Program-made: the position numbers and the translations under genes | Assembly (NCBI GenBank): GCA_937907395.1 | Contig: CALCII010000013.1 | Location: 310,001 to 374,000 of the forward strand | Reading direction: 5' to 3' | DNA from: an uncultured Chitinophagaceae bacterium | GTDB lineage: Bacteria > Bacteroidota > Bacteroidia > Chitinophagales > Chitinophagaceae | DNA: 64,000 bases | Part shown: piece after piece, positions 9,134 to 17,531 of the stretch | Layout: every line of letters starts with the position of its first letter | Numbering within the stretch: position 1 is the first letter of the stretch | The notes under the pieces: generated by a model | The model's database searches: none | The model's input: only the letters and a program-made list of their open reading frames with translations | Told to the model about the DNA's origin: nothing

Positions 9134-10192
9134 TTATTTATATGCTTCTAAAACCGGAAGACTTTTATTTGAAAAATCCCAGAATGCCTGGTTTTCCCAG
9201 GTGGAAGCATTTGTTGCAACTGTTCCTTTATAACTAACCCATTCTGCCCCCCAATAGCAAACTCCCATTCCTTTGGGAACAGATTTCATTATCTGCATCA
9301 GTTTTTCAAGATAAGCTTTTTGTCCGGCAGGGGTGGCCGGGTACTGATCAATGATCTGTGAGTTTAATCCTACAACATTATTAGTGTAATCATTCCAGCT
9401 CAGCGTAAAAGGATAAGAAGTTTCGGCAATTAATATTGGTTTATTATGCTTTGTTCCCAGTGTTGTTAATGATTGCTTTAAAACATCAAGATCTTTTCCA
9501 TGCCATATGGGATAATAGCTGATGCCAATAATATCATAATCCAGTCCCGAAAGATTCGTGAAAAACGCATCGGCATATTCATAACCGGCATAATGGATAA
9601 TAATTTTTGTTGTGTTGTTAACAGAACGAACAGCACTAATGCCTTTCTGCAATAATTCTTTCATTTGTGCAGGATTATTCCAATCGCCATCAGGCCATAA
9701 TAAACCTCCGTTTATTTCATTTCCGATTTGTATATAATCAGGATTCATTTCCTGAACAATTTTTTGAGTGTAGCTGTATACACTGTCTTTTAAAGCAGAA
9801 TAAGAAATGCTGCTCCATATAGCTGGTTTCGTTTGAGCTTTAGGATCGGCCCATGTATCGGAATAATGAACGCTGATCAATGTTTTCATTCCTTTTGACC
9901 TGATTTCGGTACATAAGTTTTTTACCGTTTCAAAACCTGATGTGTTATCTGTAGGATTTTTCCAAAGTCGCAAACGAATGACATTCACACCTGCGTTCTT
10001 TAAAGTAGTCAGCATGTCTTCAGCCTGGTTGTCCGGGTTATAAAAAATAAGTCCGCTTTTTCTTACTTCCGGAAGATAGGACATGTCAGCACCTTTTATC
10101 TCCAATGGATGGGAATTGGACGAAGAAGTACTTGCTTTTTTGCAGGCAATTGCAAGAATCATAAAACCAGTTATTGCCCAGATTTGTTTCAT
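9134..10192 (-). CDS. GH53 arabinogalactan endo-beta-1,4-galactanase, lipoprotein
   Basis: A 352-residue secreted hydrolase predicted to cut beta-1,4-galactan (pectin side chains). The N-terminus is a lipoprotein signal with lipobox L-A-I-A-C. Mature GH53 motifs follow: K-G-A-D-M-S-Y, N-V-I-R-L-R-L-W, the acid/base Glu in Q-I-G-N-E-I-N-G-G, the nucleophile Glu in I-L-I-A-E-T-S-Y-P, and C-Y-W-G-A-E-W near the end. Length matches the family. A TACCTTTA -7-like element on the minus strand (10237-10244) lies about 45 nt upstream of the start. Unlike typical Bacteroidota galactan loci there is no SusC/SusD pair next to it in this window. Confidence 0.92.
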   Translation of the reverse strand: MKQIWAITGFMILAIACKKASTSSSNSHPLEIKGADMSYLPEVRKSGLIFYNPDNQAEDMLTTLKNAGVNVIRLRLWKNPTDNTSGFETVKNLCTEIRSKGMKTLISVHYSDTWADPKAQTKPAIWSSISYSALKDSVYSYTQKIVQEMNPDYIQIGNEINGGLLWPDGDWNNPAQMKELLQKGISAVRSVNNTTKIIIHYAGYEYADAFFTNLSGLDYDIIGISYYPIWHGKDLDVLKQSLTTLGTKHNKPILIAETSYPFTLSWNDYTNNVVGLNSQIIDQYPATPAGQKAYLEKLMQIMKSVPKGMGVCYWGAEWVSYKGTVATNASTWENQAFWDFSNKSLPVLEAYK

Positions 10193-10246
10193 TGATTTTT
10201 TATAAAAGAGGGAGTCAGTATTCAGGTTGATCTTCGTAAAGGTAGC

Positions 10247-10711
10247 TTATTCTTTAACTGTAAGATTCCCCTGTATGCTCAGGTAAGTATTTAAATCATC
10301 ACTGCATTGAGCGCCAAAAACCACATCGCTGATCCGGTCTTTATCGCCACCTTTTCCATTGTCTTCAACGGTGAAAGATGCACTGGCTCCGGGATAAATG
10401 TAATAGGGGATATTCGAACCACTAACTTCAGTAACGGTGCCGCTCAGGGTTGCACGGTTTCCGTCAATCTGCATACAATCCAGCTGCATAAAAAAACGGG
10501 TATTGTTTACACGAAGGTGGTACACAAGATGACCATTCACATTTCCGTTTTGATTGATGGCATTAAATACAAATGTTGACTTTACACCACCTTCCATGGC
10601 AGATCCGCCTCCGTTAACAATGGAATTGCGTCCGTGTGGGTGAATAAAAGAGAGAGACAGGATGCCTGCTATTACAAATACGATTGCAATGATAAGTGGA
10701 AACTTTCTCAT
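10247..10711 (-). CDS. Secreted protein of unknown function
   Basis: A 154-residue protein I do not recognise. Residues 7-26 form a hydrophobic signal or anchor, and the rest is a soluble, beta-rich domain with G-N-V-N-G-H-L-V-Y-H and two Cys residues (C-M-Q-I-D and A-Q-C-S-D) that could form a disulfide. The C-terminal G-D-K-D-R-I-S-D-V-V-F pattern hints at a calcium-binding-like loop, but this is weak. It is co-directional with the GH53 gene, 54 nt upstream of it, so joint expression is possible. No function is inferred. Confidence 0.7.
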   Translation of the reverse strand: MRKFPLIIAIVFVIAGILSLSFIHPHGRNSIVNGGGSAMEGGVKSTFVFNAINQNGNVNGHLVYHLRVNNTRFFMQLDCMQIDGNRATLSGTVTEVSGSNIPYYIYPGASASFTVEDNGKGGDKDRISDVVFGAQCSDDLNTYLSIQGNLTVKE

Positions 10712-10833
10712 AAATCAGTTTTAATGATGAATTAGGTATTGCCCTGGTTTTACTGATTTTTCAGAGAATGGATAGAGTAGTAAGTTAAGATTCTTTCCCG
10801 TTATTTCAATCGGGTATCAGTAGTTTGTACCTG

Positions 10834-12378
10834 TTATCTCCGTTTCTTTTTGAACTTATCGAAAATAACCTGCTGCACCGGCACATCTTTGATTTTTGCC
10901 TGCAGCCAGCTGATGATATCCAGGTAAACAAAGGCACGGCTTTCAAAACGGTTGTCTTCATATTTCTTCACACTCTGCAGTAATTCCCGGAACGCAGGTT
11001 TCAACTCCTGTGGCTGAAGTGTGAATGAGTTTCGCAGGAAGCGGAACATTTCTTTTTCAACACCGCTGAGGTTTTCCATTTTTGCCATGAACCGGTATAC
11101 ACTCTTGATGAGGTATTCGATCAAATCATGGTTGCCCAGTTCATAGTGCGCAATCAAATGAAGCAATCGTGCATAACATTGCAGGTCGATGCGCAGGTCC
11201 ATCTTCCAGTTGATGATTTTATTGAGATACTCAATTGCTTTTTCATTCTTGCCACAGCCAAAATACATACAGGCGATTTTGTAATAGAATACAAGAACAC
11301 GATGACGGTCGAGGTACGGTCCGTATTCTGCCAATTGTTCTTCCAGGTGCGGAACTAGCCGTAATCCCTCACTAAAGGTTCCTTCAATAAAATGCTGGTT
11401 GATTTTAGCGATGTAGAGATATTGAAAACAAAGAATTCGGTAGTTATCGTTTTGAACGACAATCTTTCTTTTTGAAAATTTTTCAAACCGTTCAATATCA
11501 CTTGCCATCTTCTGATGGTTTTGTAAATCAAAGTGTGCACTCATGAGATTATGCATGCCTTTGATGTAATGCGCTGTTTCCACTTCCAGCATTTCAGTAT
11601 AAACTTCAAAAAGGTCCACCCATTTCTGTGTGTAGCGGTAATACATCAGAAAATCCTGGCGTATAAATGCATACCAGCAATAGCACTGGTAGAGGTAAAG
11701 TTCCTCGTAAAAACCTTTTGCTTTGACGGCGTGTGCAGGTAAATGTGTTTCAAAGAATTGTTTTACTTCAGTCTCATCTTTCTTATTCCTTGCCACGCCG
11801 TTTTTGATATACCAACTGTAAAGTTGAAGCGACAAATTGGACAAGGCAGATACAAGTGTGATGCGGAGATTTACCGCTTCCGATTCCTCACTCAACTGAT
11901 CTGCCCGGTCCTGCATACTGCGGGTGATGTACAGTACTTCAATCTTTTTTTCAAAAAACAGAATCTGCTGGAGATATGTGATCTGTTGATGAGCTGCTGC
12001 CAGTTCTTTCATCTTTTCCAGCACTTTCAAACTCTGGATATACAGTCCCTTATTGTATAAAATCCGGGCAAAATCCATCTGCTCATGAAGCTGAAGGGTA
12101 ATATTGTCTTCCTGTTTAATGAGCCTCAAACTGGATAAGATCAGTTTGTTGAGATGTGCTTTCAGGTTCGATAATTGTTCCTTTTTCAGGTCCTTGTTTT
12201 TTCGAAGGAGCAGGGCTTCATCGTACTCCTCCATTTTGTCCATCGCATCAAACAGCTGAATCACTTTCAGATTGGCCGAGGCAGAGTTTCGCTTCACGTA
12301 CAATTTGAAATTGCGTTTCTCGCTCTTTTCCAGCGACTTAATGAGCAAAAACACCGATTCTGTCGACCTGTTGGGCAT
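10834..12378 (-). CDS. Large alpha-helical repeat protein of unknown function
   Basis: A 514-residue cytosolic protein with no signal peptide, composed almost entirely of amphipathic helices in a TPR-like arrangement (recurring A-x-x-L-Y/F-x-x-G patterns such as I-L-Y-N-K-G-L-Y-I-Q-S-L and C-M-Y-F-G-C-G-K-N-E-K-A-I-E-Y-L). The N-terminus S-V-F-L-L-I-K-S-L-E-K-S-E-K-R-N-F-K-L and the C-terminus rich in Lys/Arg suggest a scaffold or nucleic-acid contact, but this is inference. An exact TAnnTTTG element lies 17 nt upstream. It is transcribed divergently from the leu/ilv operon and shares its 208-nt control region. Confidence 0.75.
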   Translation of the reverse strand: MPNRSTESVFLLIKSLEKSEKRNFKLYVKRNSASANLKVIQLFDAMDKMEEYDEALLLRKNKDLKKEQLSNLKAHLNKLILSSLRLIKQEDNITLQLHEQMDFARILYNKGLYIQSLKVLEKMKELAAAHQQITYLQQILFFEKKIEVLYITRSMQDRADQLSEESEAVNLRITLVSALSNLSLQLYSWYIKNGVARNKKDETEVKQFFETHLPAHAVKAKGFYEELYLYQCYCWYAFIRQDFLMYYRYTQKWVDLFEVYTEMLEVETAHYIKGMHNLMSAHFDLQNHQKMASDIERFEKFSKRKIVVQNDNYRILCFQYLYIAKINQHFIEGTFSEGLRLVPHLEEQLAEYGPYLDRHRVLVFYYKIACMYFGCGKNEKAIEYLNKIINWKMDLRIDLQCYARLLHLIAHYELGNHDLIEYLIKSVYRFMAKMENLSGVEKEMFRFLRNSFTLQPQELKPAFRELLQSVKKYEDNRFESRAFVYLDIISWLQAKIKDVPVQQVIFDKFKKKRR

Positions 12379-12395
12379 CGTAATACAATATTATT

Positions 12396-12403
12396 CAAAG
12401 ATA
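12396..12403 (-). promoter_or_regulatory. -7 element (TATCTTTG) for the helical-repeat gene
   Basis: Exact TAnnTTTG on the minus strand, 17 nt before the ATG at 12378; the mRNA leader would be about 10-12 nt. Confidence 0.45.
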
Positions 12404-12467
12404 TGAAAATCAGCTATTTGTGGAGAGTTTATATCCTTTATACACCGTAAAATACATTGAATTTTGG

Positions 12468-12499
12468 TTTGCTCCTCCGGCTAAGTAAAAATAATTTCG
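12468..12499 (+). promoter_or_regulatory. Probable promoter of the leu/ilv operon
   Basis: TTTG (12468-12471), a 20-nt spacer, then TAATTTCG (12492-12499), one mismatch from the Bacteroidota -33/-7 consensus. The predicted start of transcription falls at about 12503-12507, on or beside the ATG of the leader peptide, so the leader peptide mRNA may be leaderless. Confidence 0.5.
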
Positions 12500-12502
12500 A
12501 AG

Positions 12503-12529
12503 ATGCGGGCTGCTGTCTTAATTTCTTAG
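12503..12529 (+). CDS. Branched-chain amino-acid leader peptide (M-R-A-A-V-L-I-S)
   Basis: An eight-codon ORF (ATG CGG GCT GCT GTC TTA ATT TCT, stop TAG) immediately upstream of leuA. It contains one codon each for Val, Leu and Ile in a row, precisely the three products of the downstream pathway. Its codons 1-5 coincide with the 5' arm of a terminator hairpin. Too short to be scored by length alone; the call rests on codon content, position and the overlapping terminator. I infer ribosome-mediated attenuation; direct proof of translation is absent. Confidence 0.6.
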   Translation: MRAAVLIS

Positions 12530-12561
12530 CAAGCAATCAAGTACAGTAGCCTGCTTTTTTT
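12505..12561 (+). terminator. Transcription attenuator upstream of leuA
   Basis: Arms GCGGGCTGCTG (12505-12515) and CAGTAGCCTGC (12544-12554) pair over 11 bp with two G-U wobbles, followed by seven T (12555-12561). A competing shorter stem, AGCAAGC (12528-12534) with GCCTGCT (12549-12555), shares the same 3' arm. A ribosome halted at the Val-Leu-Ile codons (12515-12523) would cover the 5' arm and allow read-through into leuA; a ribosome that finishes at the stop codon would let the terminator form. Confidence 0.65.
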
Positions 12562-12586
12562 ATCATTTCTAACCATCTTTTTTTCT

Positions 12587-13750
12587 ATGTCGGCCGAACA
12601 GATTATTATTTTCGACACTACTCTCAGAGACGGAGAGCAGGTGCCCGGTTGTAAGCTGAATACAAAGGAAAAACTGGAACTGGCGTTAAAACTGGAAGCC
12701 CTGGGGGTCAATGTTTTGGAAGCCGGTTTTCCTGTTTCAAGCCCCGGTGATTTTGAAAGCGTTTCCGAAATTTCTAAAGTAATTAAAAATGCCACGGTGT
12801 GTGGCTTAACACGTGCCAACCAGAATGATATCGAAGTTGCAGCGCAGGCGCTCAAACATGCAGAACGCCGCCGCATTCATACCGGTATTGGCACCTCCGA
12901 TTATCACATTAAACTCAAATTCAACTCTACTCGTGAGGAAATTCTTCAACGTGCAGTACAGGCCGTAAAATGGGCCCGTAACTATACCGATGATGTTGAG
13001 TTTTATGCCGAAGATGCAGGACGCAGCGATAACGAATACCTGTCACGTGTAATCGAAGCAGTGATTGCTGCCGGTGCCACCACAGTAAATATTCCTGATA
13101 CCACAGGTTATTGTTTGCCTCACCAATATGGTGAAAAAATCAAATACCTGGTAGACCATGTTTCAAATATTGACAAAGCAATTATCAGTTGCCATTGCCA
13201 TAATGATTTAGGATTGGCCAGCGCCAATTCCATTGCCGGTGTGATCAATGGTGCCCGCCAGATTGAATGTACCATCAACGGTTTGGGTGAACGTGCCGGT
13301 AATACTTCACTTGAAGAAGTGGTGATGATCATACGCCAGCATCCCGAACTGAATTTCTATACCAGCATTGTGGCTGATCAGTTGAATCCCATCAGCCGGT
13401 TGGTAAGTGATACCATGCGTATGCCGGTGCAACCCAACAAAGCAATTGTGGGAAGTAATGCATTTGCGCATTCATCCGGTATCCACCAGGATGGGTTCCT
13501 GAAAAATGCCATCAATTATGAAATCATTGATCCGAAAGATGTGGGAGCCGATAGTTCTAAAATTGTACTAACGGCAAGGAGCGGACGAAGTGCATTGGCC
13601 TTCCGTCTTCATAAACTGGGCTTCCAGTTCGATCGCAATGATGTGGATGAATTGTATAGCCAGTTTCTTGCTATTGCAGATACGAAGAAGGAAGTGGAAG
13701 ACAGTGATCTTACTGCTATGGCACAAAAATACCAGGCAGCAACAGCTTAA
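12587..13750 (+). CDS. leuA: 2-isopropylmalate synthase, short form without regulatory domain
   Basis: Condenses acetyl-CoA with 2-oxoisovalerate, the committed step of leucine synthesis. 387 residues: a complete catalytic (beta/alpha)8 barrel with F-D-T-T-L-R-D-G-E-Q, the metal-binding C-H-C-H-N-D-L-G-L-A, N-G-L-G-E-R-A-G-N and the S-S-G-I-H-Q-D-G subdomain, ending about 130 residues before the usual end (about 510-520). The C-terminal allosteric LeuA dimer domain that binds leucine is absent, so feedback inhibition by leucine of the classical type is unlikely (inference), which fits control by attenuation. A homocitrate or citramalate synthase is the alternative, but operon context favours LeuA. 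First structural gene after the attenuator. Confidence 0.92.
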   Translation: MSAEQIIIFDTTLRDGEQVPGCKLNTKEKLELALKLEALGVNVLEAGFPVSSPGDFESVSEISKVIKNATVCGLTRANQNDIEVAAQALKHAERRRIHTGIGTSDYHIKLKFNSTREEILQRAVQAVKWARNYTDDVEFYAEDAGRSDNEYLSRVIEAVIAAGATTVNIPDTTGYCLPHQYGEKIKYLVDHVSNIDKAIISCHCHNDLGLASANSIAGVINGARQIECTINGLGERAGNTSLEEVVMIIRQHPELNFYTSIVADQLNPISRLVSDTMRMPVQPNKAIVGSNAFAHSSGIHQDGFLKNAINYEIIDPKDVGADSSKIVLTARSGRSALAFRLHKLGFQFDRNDVDELYSQFLAIADTKKEVEDSDLTAMAQKYQAATA

Positions 13751-13769
13751 TTAAAACGAAAAAGTAACG

Positions 13770-14885
13770 ATGCATAAAAAAATTGCCTTATTAAACGGAG
13801 ATGGAATCGGACCAGAGGTTACGGCTCAATCGGTGAAAGTACTCAAAGCAATTGCAGAAAGATACAATCACCAGTTTGATTTCCGTGAGGCATTGATTGG
13901 TGCTGTGGCGATCGATCAAACAGGAGAAGCATTGCCTGCAGAAACAGTGGATATATGCCTGGATTCGGATGCGGTTTTATTTGGGGCAGTAGGTGATCCA
14001 CGTTTTGATAATAACCCAGGTGCCAAAGTTCGTCCGGAGCAGGGGATTCTCGGCATCCGGAAAGCACTTCAACTGTTTGCAAATATCCGCCCCATCTCAA
14101 CATACCAATCATTACATCATCTCTCTCCTTTGCAACCCAAGCGTTTGGAAGGTGTTGATTTCATTATTTTCCGTGAACTCACAGGTGGTATTTACTTCGG
14201 TAAAAAATATACCGCCGAAGATGGAAATACAGCAAGCGATGAATGTATTTACACCCGTAGCGAAATAGAGCGTATCACACATCTTGCTTTCCAATATGCA
14301 GGGAAACGTCGTAAAAAACTTACCCTTGTGGATAAGGCCAATGTGCTGGATACATCTCGCCTCTGGCGCAAAGTGGTACAGGAAATAGCACAACAGTATA
14401 GTGACGTGACAGTGGATTATATGTTTGTTGATAATGCCGCCATGCAACTGATGATCAACCCCAAACAGTTTGATGTGATTCTTACAGAAAATATGTTTGG
14501 TGATATTATCAGCGATGAAGCCAGTGTGATCAGCGGTTCGTTGGGCATGCTTCCTTCTGCATCGGTTGGAAACGGACCTGCATTATTTGAACCCATTCAT
14601 GGTTCTTATCCGCAGGCTGCAGGAAAAGATATAGCCAATCCAATTGGTTCTATTCTGTCGGCAGCAATGATGCTCGACTATCTCGGTATGAGTGAAGAAG
14701 CATCGGTGATTCGCCAGGCAGTAGAGTGGACCTTGCAAAACAGTTTCGTAACAAAAGATATTGACCCGGTGAATTTTTATTTCACGTCCACCATTGGTGA
14801 CCTGGTGAGTGATTATGTAAGTGGAAAAATTCCGGGTTCTGTGAAGAAAGAAAATATTGAGTTGCGTAAGTCAACAATCATTTAA
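13770..14885 (+). CDS. leuB: 3-isopropylmalate dehydrogenase
   Basis: Oxidatively decarboxylates 3-isopropylmalate to 2-oxoisocaproate with NAD+. 371 residues, normal length. Motifs: N-G-D-G-I-G-P-E-V at the N-terminus, F-R-E-L-T-G-G-I-Y-F-G, the Lys/Asp active-site strand V-D-K-A-N-V-L, L-T-E-N-M-F-G-D-I-I-S-D-E and E-P-I-H-G-S. It follows leuA by 19 nt and precedes ilvE by 4 nt. The isomerase genes leuC and leuD, needed between LeuA and LeuB, are not in this window. Confidence 0.96.
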   Translation: MHKKIALLNGDGIGPEVTAQSVKVLKAIAERYNHQFDFREALIGAVAIDQTGEALPAETVDICLDSDAVLFGAVGDPRFDNNPGAKVRPEQGILGIRKALQLFANIRPISTYQSLHHLSPLQPKRLEGVDFIIFRELTGGIYFGKKYTAEDGNTASDECIYTRSEIERITHLAFQYAGKRRKKLTLVDKANVLDTSRLWRKVVQEIAQQYSDVTVDYMFVDNAAMQLMINPKQFDVILTENMFGDIISDEASVISGSLGMLPSASVGNGPALFEPIHGSYPQAAGKDIANPIGSILSAAMMLDYLGMSEEASVIRQAVEWTLQNSFVTKDIDPVNFYFTSTIGDLVSDYVSGKIPGSVKKENIELRKSTII

Positions 14886-14889
14886 GCGT

Positions 14890-15813
14890 ATGGCATCTTA
14901 TTATAACGATCAAACAGTTTTGTGGCTCAACGGTGAATATGTAAAAGCTGTTGATGCAAAAATGGATTACTACAGTCAGAGTCTGCACTATGGCTATAGT
15001 GTATTTGAAGGAATCCGTTCTTACAAAACAGTATCGGGTGAAACAAAGATTTTTAAAGCAGAAGAACATTATGAACGACTGAAACGTTCTGCGGCAGCAT
15101 TGAACCTTCCTTATCATTGGACAACAGAGGAGTTAATAGATGCTACATATGAATTACTGAAGCGGAATAACCTGCAGGATGCATATATCCGTCCTGTTGT
15201 TTATGCACCGGCAAATATGAGTTTTGTTAAGAATGAAAAGTCTTATATCGTAATAGAAGTATGGGAGATGCAACCGTTTCTTGGTGAGAAATTATTGAGG
15301 GTGATGACTTCTTCTTTTCAGCGTCCCAATCCGAAAGGATTTAAGATTGAAGCAAAAGCAGCCGGGCATTACGTGAATTCCATTCTTGCCAGCCAGGAAG
15401 CTAAGGCTAATGGTTATGATGAAGCGCTCCTGACCGATATGAACGATTTTGCGGCAGAGGCTCCCGGTGCTAATCTGTTTTATGAAAAGGATGGAAGACT
15501 GGTAACACCTGCATTAGGAAATATTCTGCCGGGCATTACCCGGGCAACAGTACTGCAACTCTGCAAAGAATCTGGCATTGAAGTGGAAGAGAAATTTTTT
15601 ACGGTTGATGAATTGAAGACAGCCGATGCAGCATTCTATTGTGGCACTGCCGCAGAGGTGATTGGTTTTGAAAGCCTGGATGATGTGAAATTTCCGCTTC
15701 CATGGAATGAATCAGTTTCAAGAAAGATACAGGTAGCATATAAAGATTTAGTTACAGAAAAAAGTCTGTCTTCAAAGACAGGCATAAAAGAATTGGAAGC
15801 ATTAGTAGGATAG
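14890..15813 (+). CDS. ilvE: Branched-chain amino-acid aminotransferase
   Basis: PLP fold-type IV transaminase that makes Leu, Ile and Val from their oxoacids using glutamate. 307 residues from ATG 14890; an upstream in-frame start at 14857 would overlap leuB and add residues unlike the family. Motifs: Q-S-L-H-Y-G-Y-S-V-F-E-G-I-R at the N-terminus, R-P-V-V-Y, the PLP-lysine region K-A-A-G-H-Y-V-N-S, and G-N-I-L-P-G-I-T-R-A. The glutamate donor is made by gltBD further down the same block, an intuitive metabolic link. Confidence 0.95.
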   Translation: MASYYNDQTVLWLNGEYVKAVDAKMDYYSQSLHYGYSVFEGIRSYKTVSGETKIFKAEEHYERLKRSAAALNLPYHWTTEELIDATYELLKRNNLQDAYIRPVVYAPANMSFVKNEKSYIVIEVWEMQPFLGEKLLRVMTSSFQRPNPKGFKIEAKAAGHYVNSILASQEAKANGYDEALLTDMNDFAAEAPGANLFYEKDGRLVTPALGNILPGITRATVLQLCKESGIEVEEKFFTVDELKTADAAFYCGTAAEVIGFESLDDVKFPLPWNESVSRKIQVAYKDLVTEKSLSSKTGIKELEALVG

Positions 15814-15832
15814 AAAAGAATAAAAAACAATC

Positions 15833-17515
15833 ATGGCAGAATTAAATAAATACTCAAAGACATTTACTCAGGACGAAACTCAACCTGCTGCACAAGCAAT
15901 GTTGTACGGTATTGGTTTAACAGACGAGGATATGAAGAAAGCACAGGTGGGCATCGCCAGTATGGGATACGATGGCAACACCTGTAATATGCATCTTAAT
16001 GATTTGGCCAAAATAGTGAAAGAAGGTGTGTGGAAAGCCGATTTGGTGGGTTTGATTTTTAACACCATCGGCATCAGTGACGGTATCAGCAACGGTACAG
16101 ATGGTATGCGTTATTCATTGGTAAGCCGTGACATTATCGCAGATAGTATTGAATCAGTAATGGGAGGATTTTATTACGACGGATTGATTGCATTGCCCGG
16201 TTGTGATAAAAACATGCCCGGTGCTGTTATGGCTATGGGGCGGATCAATCGTCCTTCTATTATGATTTATGGAGGAACGATTGCTGCCGGACATTACAAA
16301 GGTGAAGAACTCAATATCATTTCTGCCTTTGAGGCATTAGGTAAAAAAATTGCCGGTACAATTACTCCGGAAGATTTTAAGGAAGTGGTAAAACATAGTT
16401 GTCCGGGTGCCGGCGCTTGTGGCGGAATGTACACAGCAAACACAATGGCCAGTGCTATTGAAGCATTGGGAATGAGTTTGCCTTATTCTTCTTCAAATCC
16501 TGCAGATAGTGATGATAAACGGAATGAATGTATTGAGGCAGGAAAAGCAATTAAGGTATTGCTCGAAAAAGATATCAAGCCAAAAGATATTATGACGTTG
16601 AAAGCATTTGAAAATGCAATTCGTCTCATTATGATTTTTGGTGGAAGCACCAATGCCGTATTGCATCTGATTGCAATGGCTAAGAGTGTGGATGTGGAAT
16701 TGAGCATTCATGATTTTCAACGCATCAGTGATACCACTCCTGTATTGGCCGATTTTAAACCAAGTGGTACATTCCTGATGCAGGAATTACATAAACATGG
16801 TGGAGTACCCGCAGTGATGCGTTACCTGCTTGATAAAGGATTACTGCACGGAGATTGTTTAACTGTAACAGGTAAAACTGTTGCAGAGAATCTGAAAGAT
16901 ATTCAGCCGATTGATTTTGAAAAGCAAAAAATTGTTTATCCGCTTGAACAGCCTTTAAAACAAACAGGCCATCTGCAGATTTTGTTTGGCAACCTGGCTG
17001 AAAGAGGTAGTGTGGCAAAGATATCTGGGAAAGAAGGGGAACGATTTGAGGGCCCGGCACGTGTTTTCAATGGCGAAAAAGATTTGGTACAGGGAATCGC
17101 AAACGGTCGTGTAAAGAAAGGTGATGTAGTGGTGATTCGTTATGAAGGGCCGAAGGGGGCACCCGGCATGCCTGAAATGCTCAAGCCTACTTCTGCTATT
17201 ATGGGCGCTGGTTTAGGGAAGAGCGTAGCCTTAATTACAGATGGGCGCTTCAGCGGTGGATCACATGGATTCGTGGTGGGGCATATCACACCGGAAGCAT
17301 TTGAAGGGGGGACCATTGCCTTGGTGGAAGATGATGATATCATTGAAATTGATGCAGTGAAACGGACGATGACTTTAAAAGTAAGCGAAGAAATTTTAGC
17401 CGAACGTCGTAAAAACTGGAAACAACCTTCTTTAAGAGTAACCAAAGGTGTGTTATATAAATATGCAAGAGTAGTGAAAGATGCAAGTGAAGGATGTGTT
17501 ACTGATGAATATTAA
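15833..17515 (+). CDS. ilvD: Dihydroxy-acid dehydratase
   Basis: Dehydrates 2,3-dihydroxy-isovalerate and 2,3-dihydroxy-3-methylvalerate to the oxoacids of Val and Ile. 560 residues, normal length. The Fe-S ligand cysteines are visible at about C51 (N-T-C-N-M-H), C124 (P-G-C-D-K-N-M-P-G) and C196 (G-A-G-A-C-G-G-M-Y), the three-Cys pattern of the family. The C-terminal G-R-F-S-G-G-S-H-G-F motif is present. It lies 19 nt after ilvE and 16 nt before the DinB-like gene. Confidence 0.96.
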   Translation: MAELNKYSKTFTQDETQPAAQAMLYGIGLTDEDMKKAQVGIASMGYDGNTCNMHLNDLAKIVKEGVWKADLVGLIFNTIGISDGISNGTDGMRYSLVSRDIIADSIESVMGGFYYDGLIALPGCDKNMPGAVMAMGRINRPSIMIYGGTIAAGHYKGEELNIISAFEALGKKIAGTITPEDFKEVVKHSCPGAGACGGMYTANTMASAIEALGMSLPYSSSNPADSDDKRNECIEAGKAIKVLLEKDIKPKDIMTLKAFENAIRLIMIFGGSTNAVLHLIAMAKSVDVELSIHDFQRISDTTPVLADFKPSGTFLMQELHKHGGVPAVMRYLLDKGLLHGDCLTVTGKTVAENLKDIQPIDFEKQKIVYPLEQPLKQTGHLQILFGNLAERGSVAKISGKEGERFEGPARVFNGEKDLVQGIANGRVKKGDVVVIRYEGPKGAPGMPEMLKPTSAIMGAGLGKSVALITDGRFSGGSHGFVVGHITPEAFEGGTIALVEDDDIIEIDAVKRTMTLKVSEEILAERRKNWKQPSLRVTKGVLYKYARVVKDASEGCVTDEY

Positions 17516-17531
17516 TCGAGTTTAGTATAGA

